Positions 51,654 to 59,593 of a stretch of 64,000 nt of DNA are shown piece after piece. The stretch comes from Halovulum sp039180525. Lineage in GTDB: Bacteria > Pseudomonadota > Alphaproteobacteria > Rhodobacterales > Rhodobacteraceae. Made by a program: the position numbers and the translations under genes. Below the pieces are notes generated by a model, which saw only the letters and a list, made by a program, of their open reading frames with translations, did no database searches and had not been told where the DNA came from. Position 1 is the first letter of the stretch. The number at the start of each line of letters is the position of its first letter. The DNA lies in contig JBCDDF010000008.1 in assembly GCA_039180525.1 (NCBI GenBank), positions 32,812 to 96,811 of the forward strand, in the 5' to 3' direction.

Positions 51654-54084
51654 CTGCAAACACCCTCAGCAATACCGCCGGCGGCACCCGGCGCAGGCGC
51701 CGCGCGGGGATCAGTGCCGCCGCCGCGGCGGTGGCAACCGCCAGCGCCAGAAGCGCGGCCCACTGGCCCGGGTAGTGACGCAAGGGGATGCGCCAGCCGA
51801 AGGCCTCCACATTGACCACCGCCAGCAGGATCCAGGCGACCAGGATGCCCAGCGGCACGGCGATCACCGCCGTCAAGACCGCCAGAAACACCGCCCGCAA
51901 CACTTCCAGTCGCGCCAGCCGCCCGCGCGTCAGCCCCAGCGCCCAGATCGGTGCCACCTGGGGCAGGCGCATCTCTGCCAGCGTCAGCAGCCCGGTCAGC
52001 AGCGCCAGACCCGCGACGGCAAAGGTCAGGACGTTCAGCGCGAGCGTCACGGCAAAAGTGCGTTCGAAGATGTCGCGGCTGAACGCTTTCAGCGAGGCCT
52101 GGTCGATGGCCTGGTCGGGGCGCAGATCAAAGCTGTCCCGCAACGCCCCCAGGACCGTCCCCGCCGCGCCCGGGTCTGTGGTCAGCACCGCATAGCGCAG
52201 CCGCGGCGTTTCCGGCCAACGTGCGGTCAATTCGGCGTTGGCCACGATCGCCTGGCCCACCGGATTGCCGTAGTCGGGGTACAGCGCCACGACCTGCGGC
52301 GCCCAATCTGCCGATCCCGGCGCGAACGTGTCGCCCGGGCGCAGTTCGAGACGCCGGGCGAATTGCTCTGAAATCATGATCCCCGATCCGTCGGCGACCC
52401 GGTCCCAGGCCCGGGGCAGGGGGGCGATCAGCGGCCAGTTGCCGCGATACATCGCATCGTCGACGATGCCGTACAGATCGAATGGTCCCGCGCCGGTCGT
52501 CTGTAGCGCCACCGACTGAATCGGCAGCAGCCGGTCGACGCTTGCCATCCCGTCCAGCGCCGCGGCCATCGCCGTGGCCTGTTCGGTATCCTGCCCCCGG
52601 ATATACAGATCCGCCGACAGGCGTTGGTCGAGCCAGCCGAGAAAGGTCACGCGGAAGCTCGACACCATCGAGCCGACGCCGATATTGACCGCAAGTGCCA
52701 GCAAAAGCGCCATTAACGCCAGCGAGATCCCGCCAAGCTGCGCCCGCGCCTCGGCCAGGAACCACTCGACCACGGGCGTGCGCGCGCGCCAGGTCAGGCC
52801 GGCGATCGCCAGCGCCAGCAGGCCCGGCAGTGCAAGCGCTGCGGCCATCAAAACGGCCCCCATGGTCGCAAACCCCGCCGCCAGCCCGGCGCCCTGCCAC
52901 AGCAGCAGTCCGCCCCCCAGCGCCAGACCCGCCGCCAGCCCGGCCTGCAGGCGCAGGCCGCGCAGATGGGCGGTGCGCCAGGCCTCGGTCTGCGCCGTCG
53001 CCAAGACCGGCATTCGGTGCTGCCGCCACAGCGCAGAGACGGCGGCGACCGCGGTGCCGCCCAGGGCCATGCCGATGCCGGCCAGCCACCATTCCGGGCG
53101 TAGCGACAATTGCCCCGGCACTTGGGCACCGTAGAGCCCGCGCAGACTGGCCGCCACATCGGGCAGCAGGGCCGCCGCAAGCCCATAGCCCAACAGCATG
53201 CCTATCGCCCCGGCGCCGACGGCAAAAAGCGTCAGTTCGACCAGAATCGCCAGGGTCACCTGGCGTTCGCTGGCGCCCCGCGCGCGCAGCGTGCGTACCG
53301 CGCCCCGGCGTTGTTCGAAGGCCAGGCCGATGGTTGCGTGCACGATGAACAGGCCCACGACGAAAGACAGCAGACCGAAGGCGGTCAGGTTCAGGTGAAA
53401 GCTGTCGGTCAGCTGCGCGAGTCCGGTATCCTCGGCCGGCTGCAACCGGTCCAGGCGGTCGCCGGTGATCCGATCTATCGGCGGGATACCTGGTTTCTGG
53501 GTCGGCGCGACGATCAGATGGGTCAGCCGGCCCGGCTGATCCAGCAGCCGCTCGGCCAGCCCGATATCGGCAATCACCACGCCGGGCGGCAGATCCTCGG
53601 CCGGTTGTCCGGCGCCGAGTTCGGAGGCATCGCGCAGCCGCGCCAGCGTTGCGGGTGCGGCGATGACACTGTGGGGCGGATTGAGAAAGTCGCGCAGCGC
53701 CTCTGCCCCGTCGATGGCACCGCCGCCCAGGGCCTGCGGGGGAACGGTCAGCGGGTCGATGCCCAATAGCCGCACTCGGACATCGCCGAGCTGCGTCGTC
53801 CCCTCCAGAACCGGCGCGACCCGCCAGCCGGCTCGGCGCAGCGCCACATAATCCTCCACCGCAAGCGTCGTGCCCGCGCGCGGCACCAACCGGTCAAGCT
53901 GGTCACCGCCCAGAACCGCCGCCGCGCGGGCATAGGCGGCGCGGGCCTCGGCATTCAGCGCCTGAACCCCGCTCCACAGTGCGGTCGCGACCGCAAGGCC
54001 CAGCAGCAGCGCGGCCAATTGCAGGGGCTTGCGGCGCCAGTGCGCCAGCAATGTGCGCAGCACGACCGCCCACGCCGCGGTCAT
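51643..54084 (-). CDS. FtsX-like ABC transporter permease
   Basis: An 813-aa permease with the double FtsX arrangement: a first membrane helix (about 20-40), a large periplasmic domain (about 45-240), three helices, a middle helix group near 380-440, a second periplasmic domain (about 465-650) and three C-terminal helices (about 670-800). This is the MacB/LolC-related type used for moving lipids, lipoproteins or peptides out of the inner membrane. It is coupled to the ATPase gene by a 4-bp overlap and to the AttH-like gene by 11 bp. Substrate unknown. Confidence 0.9.
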   Translation of the reverse strand: MTAAWAVVLRTLLAHWRRKPLQLAALLLGLAVATALWSGVQALNAEARAAYARAAAVLGGDQLDRLVPRAGTTLAVEDYVALRRAGWRVAPVLEGTTQLGDVRVRLLGIDPLTVPPQALGGGAIDGAEALRDFLNPPHSVIAAPATLARLRDASELGAGQPAEDLPPGVVIADIGLAERLLDQPGRLTHLIVAPTQKPGIPPIDRITGDRLDRLQPAEDTGLAQLTDSFHLNLTAFGLLSFVVGLFIVHATIGLAFEQRRGAVRTLRARGASERQVTLAILVELTLFAVGAGAIGMLLGYGLAAALLPDVAASLRGLYGAQVPGQLSLRPEWWLAGIGMALGGTAVAAVSALWRQHRMPVLATAQTEAWRTAHLRGLRLQAGLAAGLALGGGLLLWQGAGLAAGFATMGAVLMAAALALPGLLALAIAGLTWRARTPVVEWFLAEARAQLGGISLALMALLLALAVNIGVGSMVSSFRVTFLGWLDQRLSADLYIRGQDTEQATAMAAALDGMASVDRLLPIQSVALQTTGAGPFDLYGIVDDAMYRGNWPLIAPLPRAWDRVADGSGIMISEQFARRLELRPGDTFAPGSADWAPQVVALYPDYGNPVGQAIVANAELTARWPETPRLRYAVLTTDPGAAGTVLGALRDSFDLRPDQAIDQASLKAFSRDIFERTFAVTLALNVLTFAVAGLALLTGLLTLAEMRLPQVAPIWALGLTRGRLARLEVLRAVFLAVLTAVIAVPLGILVAWILLAVVNVEAFGWRIPLRHYPGQWAALLALAVATAAAAALIPARRLRRVPPAVLLRVFADER

Positions 54085-54779
54085 GCCAGCCGCCCGGCCT
54101 GGAGCTGCAAGGTGGTGTCGAGCCGCGCCGCCAGACGCGGGGAATGGGTGACCATCACCAGCGTCGTGCCGGCTTCTGCCACCAGATCCAGCATCAGATC
54201 CAAGACCGCGTCGCCCGACGCCTCGTCCAGATTTCCAGTGGGTTCGTCGGCCAGCAGCAGCGGCGGTTTCGCAGCCAGCGCGCGGGCGATGGCGACGCGC
54301 TGCTGCTGTCCGCCGGACAGCTGTTCGGGGTAGCGCCGCTCTAGCCCGCCGAGGCCCAGACGATCGACCAGATGAGCATCGCGTCCTGGGTCGTGGTGGC
54401 CGGCCAGCCGCGCCTGGAGCGCGATATTCTGCGCCACGGTCAGGCTTTGCACCAGGTTGAATTGCTGGAACACAAGCCCGATCCGGTCGCGGCGCAGGGC
54501 CGCACGGTCGGCATCGCTGAGTGTCTGGACCTCTGCGCCGGCGACCATGATCCGTCCGGCATCGGGCCGGTCGAGCCCTGCGATCAGGTGCAAAAGCGTG
54601 CTTTTGCCCGACCCGCTTTCGCCCACCAGGGCCAGGCTGCGGCCCGTGGCGAGCGTCAGGTCGACGCTGTCCAGGATGGTCAGCGGGCCGAACCGCTTGG
54701 TCACGCCGGTCAGGGCCAGCATGGGCGCGGAACCTGGCGGAGCGCTATGCGCCGGTGCGGCGCGAAGGGGGTCGGTCAT
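54081..54779 (-). CDS. ABC transporter ATPase (LolD/MacB type)
   Basis: A 232-aa ATPase for the FtsX-like permease. Walker A GESGSGKST (near 54), Q-loop VFQQFNLVQSL, signature LSGGQQQRVAIARAL, Walker B LLLADEPTGNLDEASGD and switch His in VMVTHSPRLAARLD are all intact. The first 19 residues are a Pro/Ala-rich extension; a second ATG (MLALTGVTKRF) would give the usual family length. First gene of the three-gene export-like operon. Confidence 0.93.
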   Translation of the reverse strand: MTDPLRAAPAHSAPPGSAPMLALTGVTKRFGPLTILDSVDLTLATGRSLALVGESGSGKSTLLHLIAGLDRPDAGRIMVAGAEVQTLSDADRAALRRDRIGLVFQQFNLVQSLTVAQNIALQARLAGHHDPGRDAHLVDRLGLGGLERRYPEQLSGGQQQRVAIARALAAKPPLLLADEPTGNLDEASGDAVLDLMLDLVAEAGTTLVMVTHSPRLAARLDTTLQLQAGRLA

Positions 54780-54862
54780 GGGCGGGCGAGGGCTGTTTGC
54801 ATCAGAGCCGGGAGCCTAGCGCCAGCCGCCCCGCTGCCAAGCGGTGGCTTTGCCGCAGGCGG

Positions 54863-55672
54863 TTAGCTTTCCCGCCCGCGCTGCGCGACCATGCGGCCGA
54901 TCAGCCCTGGCGCCCTTGCAACCGCAGTGACTGCGGCATCCAGGGGCGTGCCGTCGATCATAAGCGGCGCCCGCATCAAGGCGGCGCCGCCGCCGATAGC
55001 CAGAACCTTACGATTGCGCGACCGGGCGCGCAGATCGCCCACCAGACGTGCCGCCGCCGGCATGGCTTCTTCCCGGCCCAGCGACAGCCCCAGCACGTCG
55101 ATATCGTTGGTTTCCACGATCCGGCGCAGTTTCTGGATGTCGCTGTCGGGCACATAGTGCACCTGCCAGCCCGCGCGGCGGAAGAAGTTCGCGGCCATGC
55201 CGGCGCCGAAGATGTGTTCGGCTCCGGGTTCGGGAAAGACCAGGATCGCGCGTGCCTTTGCGCCCAGCAGCGGCGCGCCGGCCAGGTCCACTGATACGAA
55301 ATGCATCAGCCGTTGCAGGGTGCCGGTGGCGATCGTGACATCGACAAAGCTCAGGCTGTCGTTTTCCCACAGAACGCCCAGCTTCTCCGCCGCCGGCGCC
55401 AGCAGCCCTAGTTCCATATCGCCCGGGGCGAGTCCGCCGTCGAACAACTGGCGCAACTCGTCGCGCGCCTCTTCCTCGCGGCCCTGCAGCGCCATCGCCA
55501 TCAGCGCATCTGCCTGCCCGCTCAATGTCGTGTGAGGGCTGCCGGGCGGCACCAAGGCGCTTCCATCCAGCAACAGGGATGGCATCACCCGGCGCTCCAG
55601 GATGCGTTGTACTCGCAAGAGATGTTGCCGCGGGTCGTCGCCGATCCCGCGGCCCATGGAGGCAGCTGGCAT
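54863..55672 (-). CDS. Cobalamin-fold regulatory protein, AerR/PpaA-like
   Basis: A 269-aa protein with a B12-binding arrangement: helical cap (EKLGVLWENDSLSFVDVTIATGTLQRLM, about 96-124, in parts) and a Rossmann-like domain with AEHIFG (His153 at the cobalt-ligand position, although the usual Asp is Ala), FFRRAGWQVHYVPDSDI and IGGGAALMRAPLMID. In Rhodobacter such stand-alone proteins (AerR/PpaA) are antirepressors of photosynthesis genes responding to light or redox. No photosynthesis gene is visible here. The start is uncertain: 55672 gives a compact protein, but the frame is open further upstream. Confidence 0.75.
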   Translation of the reverse strand: MPAASMGRGIGDDPRQHLLRVQRILERRVMPSLLLDGSALVPPGSPHTTLSGQADALMAMALQGREEEARDELRQLFDGGLAPGDMELGLLAPAAEKLGVLWENDSLSFVDVTIATGTLQRLMHFVSVDLAGAPLLGAKARAILVFPEPGAEHIFGAGMAANFFRRAGWQVHYVPDSDIQKLRRIVETNDIDVLGLSLGREEAMPAAARLVGDLRARSRNRKVLAIGGGAALMRAPLMIDGTPLDAAVTAVARAPGLIGRMVAQRGRES

Positions 55673-56073
55673 TTGGTCGTCCGCAAAGCATGGCCGAAGC
55701 CTGCCAGTACTATAGGCGTTTTTCGTCAAAAACGAAAGCGGCGCGGCCGCTCGCGTGTCGCTGTGACCGGAAGCCATCGCAATTTGTGGCGAAAAACAGG
55801 GTCCCAAAAGAGAGACACCGGGCCCATACCCCCGGGCCCGGTGTCTCCGACTTGTTGAAGATCGCAACGGGAGCTACGCCGACCTGGACCTCCTGGACAC
55901 CCTAGAGCAACCCCACTCGCGCTCTGTACTACGCAACGCTCCAGTCCGGCGACGGTTGTGACCCCTACACGGTCCGACACCGTCCCATCTGTCCTACGTT
56001 CGGTTCCCGGCCCCCACCGGAAGATCCGAACGCTGACGGCCCACCCCCCGGTCGCCGTCAGAAATCGGTTTGC
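55673..56073. other. Gene-free stretch of about 400 bp
   Basis: Between the cobalamin-fold gene and the Xre gene there is no convincing coding frame. It holds a strong minus-strand terminator-like hairpin (55812-55847) and a smaller dyad TGACGGC/GCCGTCA (56034-56060) just past the Xre stop. The stretch between the two could be the 3' end of the Xre transcript or a separate small RNA. Confidence 0.5.
55812..55847 (-). terminator. Strong intrinsic terminator-like hairpin
   Basis: A perfect 14-bp stem (GAGACACCGGGCCC and its complement) around an 8-nt loop. On the minus strand the stem is followed by TCTTTT; on the plus strand no T-run follows, so it should stop leftward transcription arriving from the Xre side, before the cobalamin-fold gene. 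Confidence 0.7.
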
Positions 56074-56301
56074 CTATCCGTTCCTTTCCTCAAGCACGAA
56101 CAAACTGGCCATGGGAACCCCCAGAACATTCACAAGACGCGCCAGTTTATCCAACCCAATACGCTCTACCGCGCGTTCGAACCGATCCAGCTCCCGGGCT
56201 GTAACGCCGATCCGCGAGGCGAGTTGGTCCAGTTCCATGGATCGGGACTCGCGGATAGACTTCGCCCGCGCCCCCACAATCTTGAATACGTCGACATCCA
56301 T
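56074..56301 (-). CDS. Xre-family helix-turn-helix regulator
   Basis: A 75-aa single-domain DNA-binding protein: AKSIRESRSMELDQLASRIG followed by VTARELDRFERAVERIGLDKLARLVNVLGVPMASLF is the five-helix HTH_3 fold with almost nothing else. Such minimal Xre proteins repress their own or neighbouring promoters. A perfect palindrome TACTTA-G-TAAGTA lies 87 bp upstream of the start and is a possible operator. It ends in TAG and is followed by a small dyad. Confidence 0.88.
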   Translation of the reverse strand: MDVDVFKIVGARAKSIRESRSMELDQLASRIGVTARELDRFERAVERIGLDKLARLVNVLGVPMASLFVLEERNG

Positions 56302-56387
56302 GCAGCTGTCCTACCAACTGCAGCGAGTATACAGATTGGCGCTTTCGCCGCTAGAATGTGCAAAAATGCATCAGCCTATAGTGGTAG

Positions 56388-56400
56388 TACTTAGTAAGTA
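56388..56400. promoter_or_regulatory. Perfect 13-bp palindrome upstream of the Xre gene
   Basis: TACTTA-G-TAAGTA lies in the 111-bp AT-rich gap between the 53-aa protein gene and the Xre gene. Size and position fit an Xre-family operator; binding is not shown by the sequence. Confidence 0.4.
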
Positions 56401-56412
56401 AATGTATCTGTT

Positions 56413-56574
56413 TCAAGTATCGTCTGTTTGAGCCTCGAACCGTCTTTCAGTACTTTCAATAATCTCATCAATCTTTCTCGCCTCTTCGTCGAGGTTGTAA
56501 CGCGCAAGTTCGTACTTGATGTAGATCATCATTCGTACGATCGCGTCTTTTTCTTTTTTGCTCGACGGCGCCAT
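56413..56574 (-). CDS. Small charged helical protein, 53 aa
   Basis: A short frame from ATG 56574 to TGA 56413 encodes 53 residues beginning MAPSSKKEKDAIVRMMIYIK and continuing with YELARYNLDEEARKIDEIIE to a polar end. The pattern of hydrophobic residues at i/i+3/i+4 suggests one or two amphipathic helices. An AAGGTAG sequence lies upstream at workable distance. It follows the isochorismatase-like gene after 17 bp and precedes the Xre gene, so all may be one transcript. No family recognised; possibly a partner or regulator of the Xre protein. Confidence 0.65.
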   Translation of the reverse strand: MAPSSKKEKDAIVRMMIYIKYELARYNLDEEARKIDEIIESTERRFEAQTDDT

Positions 56575-56591
56575 TGGCGAATTCTACCTTG

Positions 56592-57143
56592 TTACTCGAT
56601 CAGACACATAGTCTTTTCCCAACTGTCAAAGCTCAGTTCGCGATGATGGTCGGAGTATGGCGAACTGCGGACCAAGCGGGGAAAACCTGCGCCCGTCGTG
56701 CTGCAATTTTGCAGCGGGTGGGTCGGCATGATGACCTGGATCGGGCGATCCAAGGCGTCTGCGGCGGACACGGTGGCCCGCATGGACGAATCGTTCCGCG
56801 GCCCCACCGCGAAGAATTCGCCATGATGCAGGTTCATGAACACCGCCACGAAGATGTCGTTGGCCAGGGCCGAGCCGCGCGCGTGTTCGAAAACCCGATC
56901 GCACACACGCGGTCGGCAGCCAGGCAGCCATGTGCCACTGTTGCTATCCTCATCGCCCGTCAGGCGCAGAAACGCCAAGGGTATGCTCAGACGGCGCGCC
57001 CAGCGCACGGTGTCGACGATGGTTTCGGTATCCGCCCGGTCGAGAAGTGGATCCCGACCGGGAATTCGGCAGGCGCCGAAAACCAGCGTAAGCGGCATCG
57101 TCCGCCGGAACACCTCCGGCGATGGCCGAATAATGATGCTCAA
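56592..57143 (-). CDS. Degenerate isochorismatase-like (cysteine hydrolase fold) protein
   Basis: A 183-aa protein starting at a TTG with AGGGAG 6 nt upstream. It follows the isochorismatase layout: a first strand with LTLVFGACRIPG, IVDTVRWARRLSIPLAFLR (about 42-60), FEHARGSALANDIFVAVFMN (about 86-104) and NDSSMRATVSAADALDRPIQVI (about 117-138). The expected catalytic residues are not there: the first-strand Asp is absent, the Lys position is His87 and the nucleophilic Cys position is Ser. So it is probably not a working hydrolase and may bind a ligand. An ATG at 57098 is an alternative start. It is 25 bp after the GNAT gene. Confidence 0.6.
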   Translation of the reverse strand: MSIIIRPSPEVFRRTMPLTLVFGACRIPGRDPLLDRADTETIVDTVRWARRLSIPLAFLRLTGDEDSNSGTWLPGCRPRVCDRVFEHARGSALANDIFVAVFMNLHHGEFFAVGPRNDSSMRATVSAADALDRPIQVIMPTHPLQNCSTTGAGFPRLVRSSPYSDHHRELSFDSWEKTMCLIE

Positions 57144-57168
57144 CAACTACTCCCTAATAAACTGTCTG

Positions 57169-57807
57169 CTATTCCGCTGCCATGGCGTAGCCGCCCGCGC
57201 TCGACGCGGTCGCGCTGCGATCCACAGAGGCTTCCAACACACCGGGCGTGTCCCAGTCTCCCTCCGGCCGGATCAACGCATAGGGGTCCGCCTCAAGCGT
57301 GATCGCGTTCTCAGGCAACGCCTCTTCCCGGACCATCTCTGTGTAGGAGTAGTCCGAGAACACCAACGACCTGGCATTTTCCTCCACGGCAAATCCAAAC
57401 ATCCGGTAAAGAGGGATCAACTCATCGCGGGCATGGCCGATGATTTTGGAGAACCCCTTCCGGGCGCAGTGTTCGATACCGGCGCGGATCATCTTGAAGG
57501 CGATCCGTGATTTCCGGTGCGACTGCCGCACTGCGACGCGTTCCATCTTGGCAAAGCCGCCGAAATAGCGCAGCCGCAGACAAGCGACGGGTTCGCCATC
57601 GACCCAGCCGATCATATGCGTGGCGCAGAAATCGTTGCCGTCGAATTCCTCTTCGTAGGGGCAGTCCTGTTCGGCCATGTAGACCGCGGCGCGGATGGTG
57701 ACGACGCGCATGATGTCTTCGATCGACTTCGCGGTCGTCACCTTCAACACGGGGCGCCGGGCGGCTGTGGTTCCGGCTTCGGTCAGGCGCGCTTGGCCAT
57801 CGGGCAT
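57169..57807 (-). CDS. GNAT-family acyltransferase
   Basis: A 212-aa protein with the N-acetyltransferase fold: VVTIRAAVYMAEQDCPYEEEFDGND at the start of the domain, PVACLRLRYFGGFAKMERVAV (strand 4, acyl-CoA side), then RQSHRKSRIAFKMIRAGIEHC with the pyrophosphate-binding loop in unusual form, and DELIPLYRMFGFAVEEN. The residue order around EEEFDGNDF recalls autoinducer-synthase-like members of the superfamily, but substrate is unknown. ATG 57807 has AGGAG 7 nt upstream. The upstream unknown gene ends 14 bp before it, so they are co-transcribed. Confidence 0.82.
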   Translation of the reverse strand: MPDGQARLTEAGTTAARRPVLKVTTAKSIEDIMRVVTIRAAVYMAEQDCPYEEEFDGNDFCATHMIGWVDGEPVACLRLRYFGGFAKMERVAVRQSHRKSRIAFKMIRAGIEHCARKGFSKIIGHARDELIPLYRMFGFAVEENARSLVFSDYSYTEMVREEALPENAITLEADPYALIRPEGDWDTPGVLEASVDRSATASSAGGYAMAAE

Positions 57808-57821
57808 TGATCGTCTCCTAG

Positions 57822-58427
57822 TCAACTTTTGGTGGGGGTTTTCGGCTGAAACTCAGCGACATCGAAGAGCCCTCGCTTGGCGAGGCGCTCATATTTATAA
57901 AGCAGCGGTGTGCGCGGGGCGCCGGCCTTTACGAAACCGACGGAAACCATGATCCGCCGACCGGCAGCGGTGGACCCGTTGCCGTAAAGATCGACGTCCC
58001 GGTAGTCCGGTGTCAGCAACTGCTCTGCGATCAGGGGGATCGCCGCGACCGCGGTCTTGGGCGCGTAGACCCCCCATTTGTAGATCGCCGATACCGGTTC
58101 ACCGGTGGCGGCGACATGCGACAGCCGGGGGTCGTTCGCCTCGAACGTGCCGTCCAGCACGGCCGCATGACCATCCCGGGTCAGCATCGCCATGGCGTAG
58201 AGCCCGATCTGACGCCCGTCGCGGCGGTCGAAGATCGACCATATGTTATCGCGATGCCGGCGCCGGATGTTCTGGCAGGTGTTCAGGGTGGCGATATGCT
58301 GCGCTAAAGAGACGGCGATGCGTGGATAGATCACCTCCATCTCCTGGGCGGTCGCGCGGGCGATACGCACCCGGGCGGCCGCTGCGCTGGGGTCCAACGC
58401 GTCGAACTCTTTAGAAAAATGCTTCAT
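57822..58427 (-). CDS. Conserved unknown protein, possibly a divergent GNAT-fold enzyme
   Basis: A 201-aa protein, first of the leftward operon and divergent from a LysR gene. The middle reads NIWSIFDRRDGRQIGLYAMAMLTRDGHAAVLDGTFEANDP and the C-terminal part DVDLYGNGSTAAGRRIMVSVGFVKAG, where GNGSTAAGRRIM resembles the acyl-CoA loop and the final MVSVGF the strand-5 end of GNAT proteins. No clear catalytic residues can be named. Paired with the GNAT gene 14 bp downstream. ATG 58427 is chosen; a GTG at 58487 would add 20 residues. Confidence 0.65.
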   Translation of the reverse strand: MKHFSKEFDALDPSAAAARVRIARATAQEMEVIYPRIAVSLAQHIATLNTCQNIRRRHRDNIWSIFDRRDGRQIGLYAMAMLTRDGHAAVLDGTFEANDPRLSHVAATGEPVSAIYKWGVYAPKTAVAAIPLIAEQLLTPDYRDVDLYGNGSTAAGRRIMVSVGFVKAGAPRTPLLYKYERLAKRGLFDVAEFQPKTPTKS

Positions 58428-58574
58428 CACTTTGCCGTGTGGGCGAATTTCCGCCCGGCTCCCCTGTGCTGCTGGTCGTTTACTCACTTTTAAGTGGAAT
58501 TTTTATCGCGCTCACGTCATGTTGACAGGGCATAGAATCAGCAGCGGGCCGCTGCAGAAACGCAGCGGAACACC

Positions 58575-59588
58575 ATGAAGAAGCCGATAGCTGACCCCTC
58601 TTGGGACGATTTGAAGGTCTTTTTAGCGTGCGCTCGCGCGTTAAGCTTTCGTGCCGCTTCGAAAAATCTGAATTTGACGTCTTCGACCGTCGTGCGCCGA
58701 ATCAGCGCCTTGGAAGAAGAACTCGGCTTCGCGCTGTTCGATCGGCTGCCGAATGGCGTTCAACTCACGCGCGAAGGTGCGCGTCTGGTTTCGAGCGCAA
58801 ACCAAATCGAACAAGGCGCGTTCGACTTCGCCCGCCGGATCGAGACATTCGACTCCAACCGCCGCGGCATCGTGCGCGTGTCGGCGACCGAAGGGCTGGG
58901 CACCTATTGGCTGATGCCGCGCATCATCGATTTCCAGCGCGGCAACCCGATGATGGTCGTCGATCTCAAGGCGTCCGAGAACGTGGTCGACGTCTCCCGA
59001 ATGGAAGCCGATGTCGCGATCCAGTTCGAAGAACCGCGTAACCCGCATGTGATGCGCCGTAAGCTGGCGGCACTGCATGTCTATCCGTTTGCGGCCAACC
59101 GTTATCTTGACGTATACGGTACGCCTCAGACGAAGGCGGACATGCTGGAGCATCGCCTGGTCGATCAGGTCGGTCCGCAATTGGACGAAGGTGCTTGGCC
59201 GCGGTATCTGGGCATCGAGAATGTCGAGGGTGTGGTGGGCATTCGCACGAATTCCTCAGCCGCGCATTTTGCGGCGGTGCATGGCGGCGCGGGCATCGGC
59301 GGCCTGCCGACCTTTGCCACCGCGCTGTTCAGCGGCCTTGTCCCGATCGATATCGGGATCCATCACCGCATCGACATCTGGATGACCTATCACCCGGATG
59401 CGCGGCGCACCCCCCGAGTGGCCACCATGATCGACTGGCTTATTGAATCCTTCGATCCGGCCCGGTACCCGTGGTTTAGAGACGAGTTTATTCATCCCAG
59501 CGCATTTAAGGATTTCGACGCTCGGCATTGGCAAGACAGCCACACCCGCGGCGGATCGGGAGCGGGGTACATTCAAGAGATCGGTTAG
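58575..59588 (+). CDS. LysR-family transcriptional regulator next to an MFS exporter
   Basis: A 337-aa regulator with the LysR winged helix (WDDLKVFLACARALSFRAAS, then LNLTSSTVVRRISALEEELGF, about 8-65) and an effector domain. It diverges from the unknown-GNAT operon (147 bp gap) and is 5 bp upstream of an MFS transporter gene, so it could regulate either. It ends in TAG. The C-terminal 35 residues (from about 303) are longer and more polar than usual for the family. Confidence 0.88.
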   Translation: MKKPIADPSWDDLKVFLACARALSFRAASKNLNLTSSTVVRRISALEEELGFALFDRLPNGVQLTREGARLVSSANQIEQGAFDFARRIETFDSNRRGIVRVSATEGLGTYWLMPRIIDFQRGNPMMVVDLKASENVVDVSRMEADVAIQFEEPRNPHVMRRKLAALHVYPFAANRYLDVYGTPQTKADMLEHRLVDQVGPQLDEGAWPRYLGIENVEGVVGIRTNSSAAHFAAVHGGAGIGGLPTFATALFSGLVPIDIGIHHRIDIWMTYHPDARRTPRVATMIDWLIESFDPARYPWFRDEFIHPSAFKDFDARHWQDSHTRGGSGAGYIQEIG

Positions 59589-59593
59589 CCCCG

